From Bacteroidales bacterium (lineage in GTDB: Bacteria > Bacteroidota > Bacteroidia > Bacteroidales > UBA12077), in assembly GCA_003446015.1 (NCBI GenBank), contig DMBU01000060.1, positions 1-64,000 of the forward strand: 64,000 nucleotides of DNA, in the 5' to 3' direction. The translations under genes and the position numbers were made by a program. The notes beneath the pieces are model-generated. The model had not been told where the DNA came from. It did not search any database and worked only from the letters and a program-made list of their open reading frames with translations. Positions 63,154 through 64,000 of the stretch are shown here, piece by piece (the stretch's first letter is position 1; every line of letters starts with the position of its first letter).

Positions 63154-63177
63154 CTAGAAAACATAATATATTTTAAG

Positions 63178-63204
63178 GAGCAACCAAATAGGTTGCTCTT
63201 TTAT
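63178..63204 (+). terminator. Terminator of the rnf operon
   Basis: GAGCAACC (63178-63185) pairs with GGTTGCTC (63191-63198) around AAATA and is followed by a T-rich tail. Confidence 0.88.
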
Positions 63205-63252
63205 TTTAAAATGTTTTCTTTTTTTTTATATTGCTTCCGTTTTAAATAGCAT

Positions 63253-64000
63253 ATGAATCGTAAAAACTTTGTAATACTTCTTAGCTTTTTATTAGTACAT
63301 ATTCTTTCTCTCTCATCGGCAGAGAAAAAGAATATTCTAATATTAAACTCTTACCATAAGGGATTAAAATGGACTGATGAATTAGTTGGTGGAATTAACC
63401 AGGGTTTATCAGAATTGAATTTCGAAAAGGAAATTTTTACTGAATATATCGACTCAAAACGTTTTTTTGAGAATGATAATTATTATCAGGCCTTATTTGA
63501 ATTGTTAAAAGTTAAATACTACAAGATTCAATTAGATTTAGTAATTCCGACCGATGATTATGCTTTAAATTTCTTATTAGCATACAGAGATAGTTTATTT
63601 AAAAAGGTTCCCGTTGTTTTTTGTGGTATAAATAATAACCATAACTATCCTCAAAGTTATTCAGGGGTCTTAGAAAATATTGAATACATTGACAATTTTA
63701 AGTTGATAAAACAACTTCACCCAAATTATTCGAAAATATATTTTATTGTAGATAATACTAAAACCGGCAATATTATTTACGATAGAGCTTTCAGAATGTA
63801 TTTATCAACCAATAATGAATACAGATATGAATTTGTGAGAGATTATAGTTTTGATGAACTTTTTAAAAAGGTATCTGAACTTGATGATGATGCAGTTATT
63901 CTATTAACTGCTTTTACAAAAGACAAGAATGGAGAATATCGTTCATATGATGAAATTATTCATGAATTAAAGCTTCATTCAAAAGCTCCTATTTATGGAG
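63253..64000 (+). CDS. 5' part of an exported ABC-substrate-binding-like protein or sensor kinase receptor domain (cut by the window edge)
   Basis: The ATG at 63253 opens a frame that runs uninterrupted for 249 codons to the edge. It starts with a signal peptide or anchor (NFVILLSFLLVHILSLSSA) and continues NILILNSYHKGLKWTDELVGGINQ, then LDLVIPTDDYALNFLL and VPVVFCGINN. This is the type of periplasmic-binding fold (ABC_sub_bind-like) found at the N-terminus of hybrid histidine kinases and diguanylate cyclases, or in stand-alone binding proteins. The missing 3' part decides between them. Confidence 0.8.
   Translation, partial: MNRKNFVILLSFLLVHILSLSSAEKKNILILNSYHKGLKWTDELVGGINQGLSELNFEKEIFTEYIDSKRFFENDNYYQALFELLKVKYYKIQLDLVIPTDDYALNFLLAYRDSLFKKVPVVFCGINNNHNYPQSYSGVLENIEYIDNFKLIKQLHPNYSKIYFIVDNTKTGNIIYDRAFRMYLSTNNEYRYEFVRDYSFDELFKKVSELDDDAVILLTAFTKDKNGEYRSYDEIIHELKLHSKAPIYG

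Noticed and set aside
1..64000. CRISPR arrays, prophage, insertion sequences, toxin-antitoxin or restriction systems, tRNA and rRNA genes
   Set aside because: I looked for regular repeats, transposase or integrase motifs, small paired genes and tRNA-like ends in the gaps between genes and saw none. All gaps except 29789-30125 are under 300 bases.

Overview
The window is AT-rich bacterial chromosome from a member of the Bacteroidota, most likely a free-living marine or anaerobic lineage near Marinilabiliales/Bacteroidales (taxonomy inferred). Support comes from a type B type IX secretion sorting domain, Bacteroidota-type -7 promoter boxes (TAnnTTTG), genes mostly without strong Shine-Dalgarno sites, an RseC-RnfBCDGEA operon, and an OstA-like/SurA-like envelope cluster. 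There is no clear prophage, insertion sequence, CRISPR array, tRNA or rRNA. The content is mainly core and housekeeping genes plus several envelope modules.

Layout. 1-9.1 kb: the 3' end of an unknown gene, truC, then a minus-strand block of rel, fur and purA (in transcription order), a T9SS-exported protein, and a paired active/inactive M16 peptidase. 9.3-15.2 kb: three tandem ClC-CBS anion channel/transporter paralogues, followed by a small NifX/NifB-like protein with a His tail and what looks like its own promoter. 15.4-20 kb: a single-domain response regulator, glyA, a TauE-like permease, and an exbB-exbD-tonB operon. 20.1-30.9 kb: tamB (no ATG start), tsaD, an MFS transporter, two unknown envelope proteins, a polytopic membrane protein, a candidate small RNA, and yaaA. 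30.9-36.5 kb: a MacA/MacB/TolC-type tripartite efflux operon with an unusual Gly/Met-rich lipoprotein upstream.

36.7-44 kb: a compact DUF5063-exonuclease-rRNA methyltransferase operon, an LVIVD-repeat protein, a LytS/LytTR-type two-component pair, and recQ. 44.1-51.3 kb: guaB, then a periplasmic folding and LPS-transport-like cluster (a double-rotamase PPIase, a PPIase-like lipoprotein, a SurA-like PPIase, an OstA-like protein). 51.4-57.4 kb: a DUF2795 protein, a cobalamin adenosyltransferase, a LolD-like ATPase without its permease, an O-methyltransferase-like protein, recG, a DUF3108 protein and a small lipoprotein. 57.6-63.2 kb: rseC and the complete rnfBCDGEA ion-translocating ferredoxin:NAD oxidoreductase operon. 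The window ends inside a gene for a periplasmic-binding-protein-like sensor or receptor.

How the parts relate. Much of the window serves the envelope: energising outer-membrane transport (ExbBD-TonB), building it (TamB, PPIases, OstA-like), exporting through it (T9SS, MacAB-TolC), and maintaining ion gradients (Rnf, three ClCs). No defence island or obviously foreign block is visible. The observations most worth follow-up are the triple ClC array with altered filter and proton-site residues, the candidate sRNA before yaaA, the non-ATG start of tamB, and the lipoprotein of the efflux operon.
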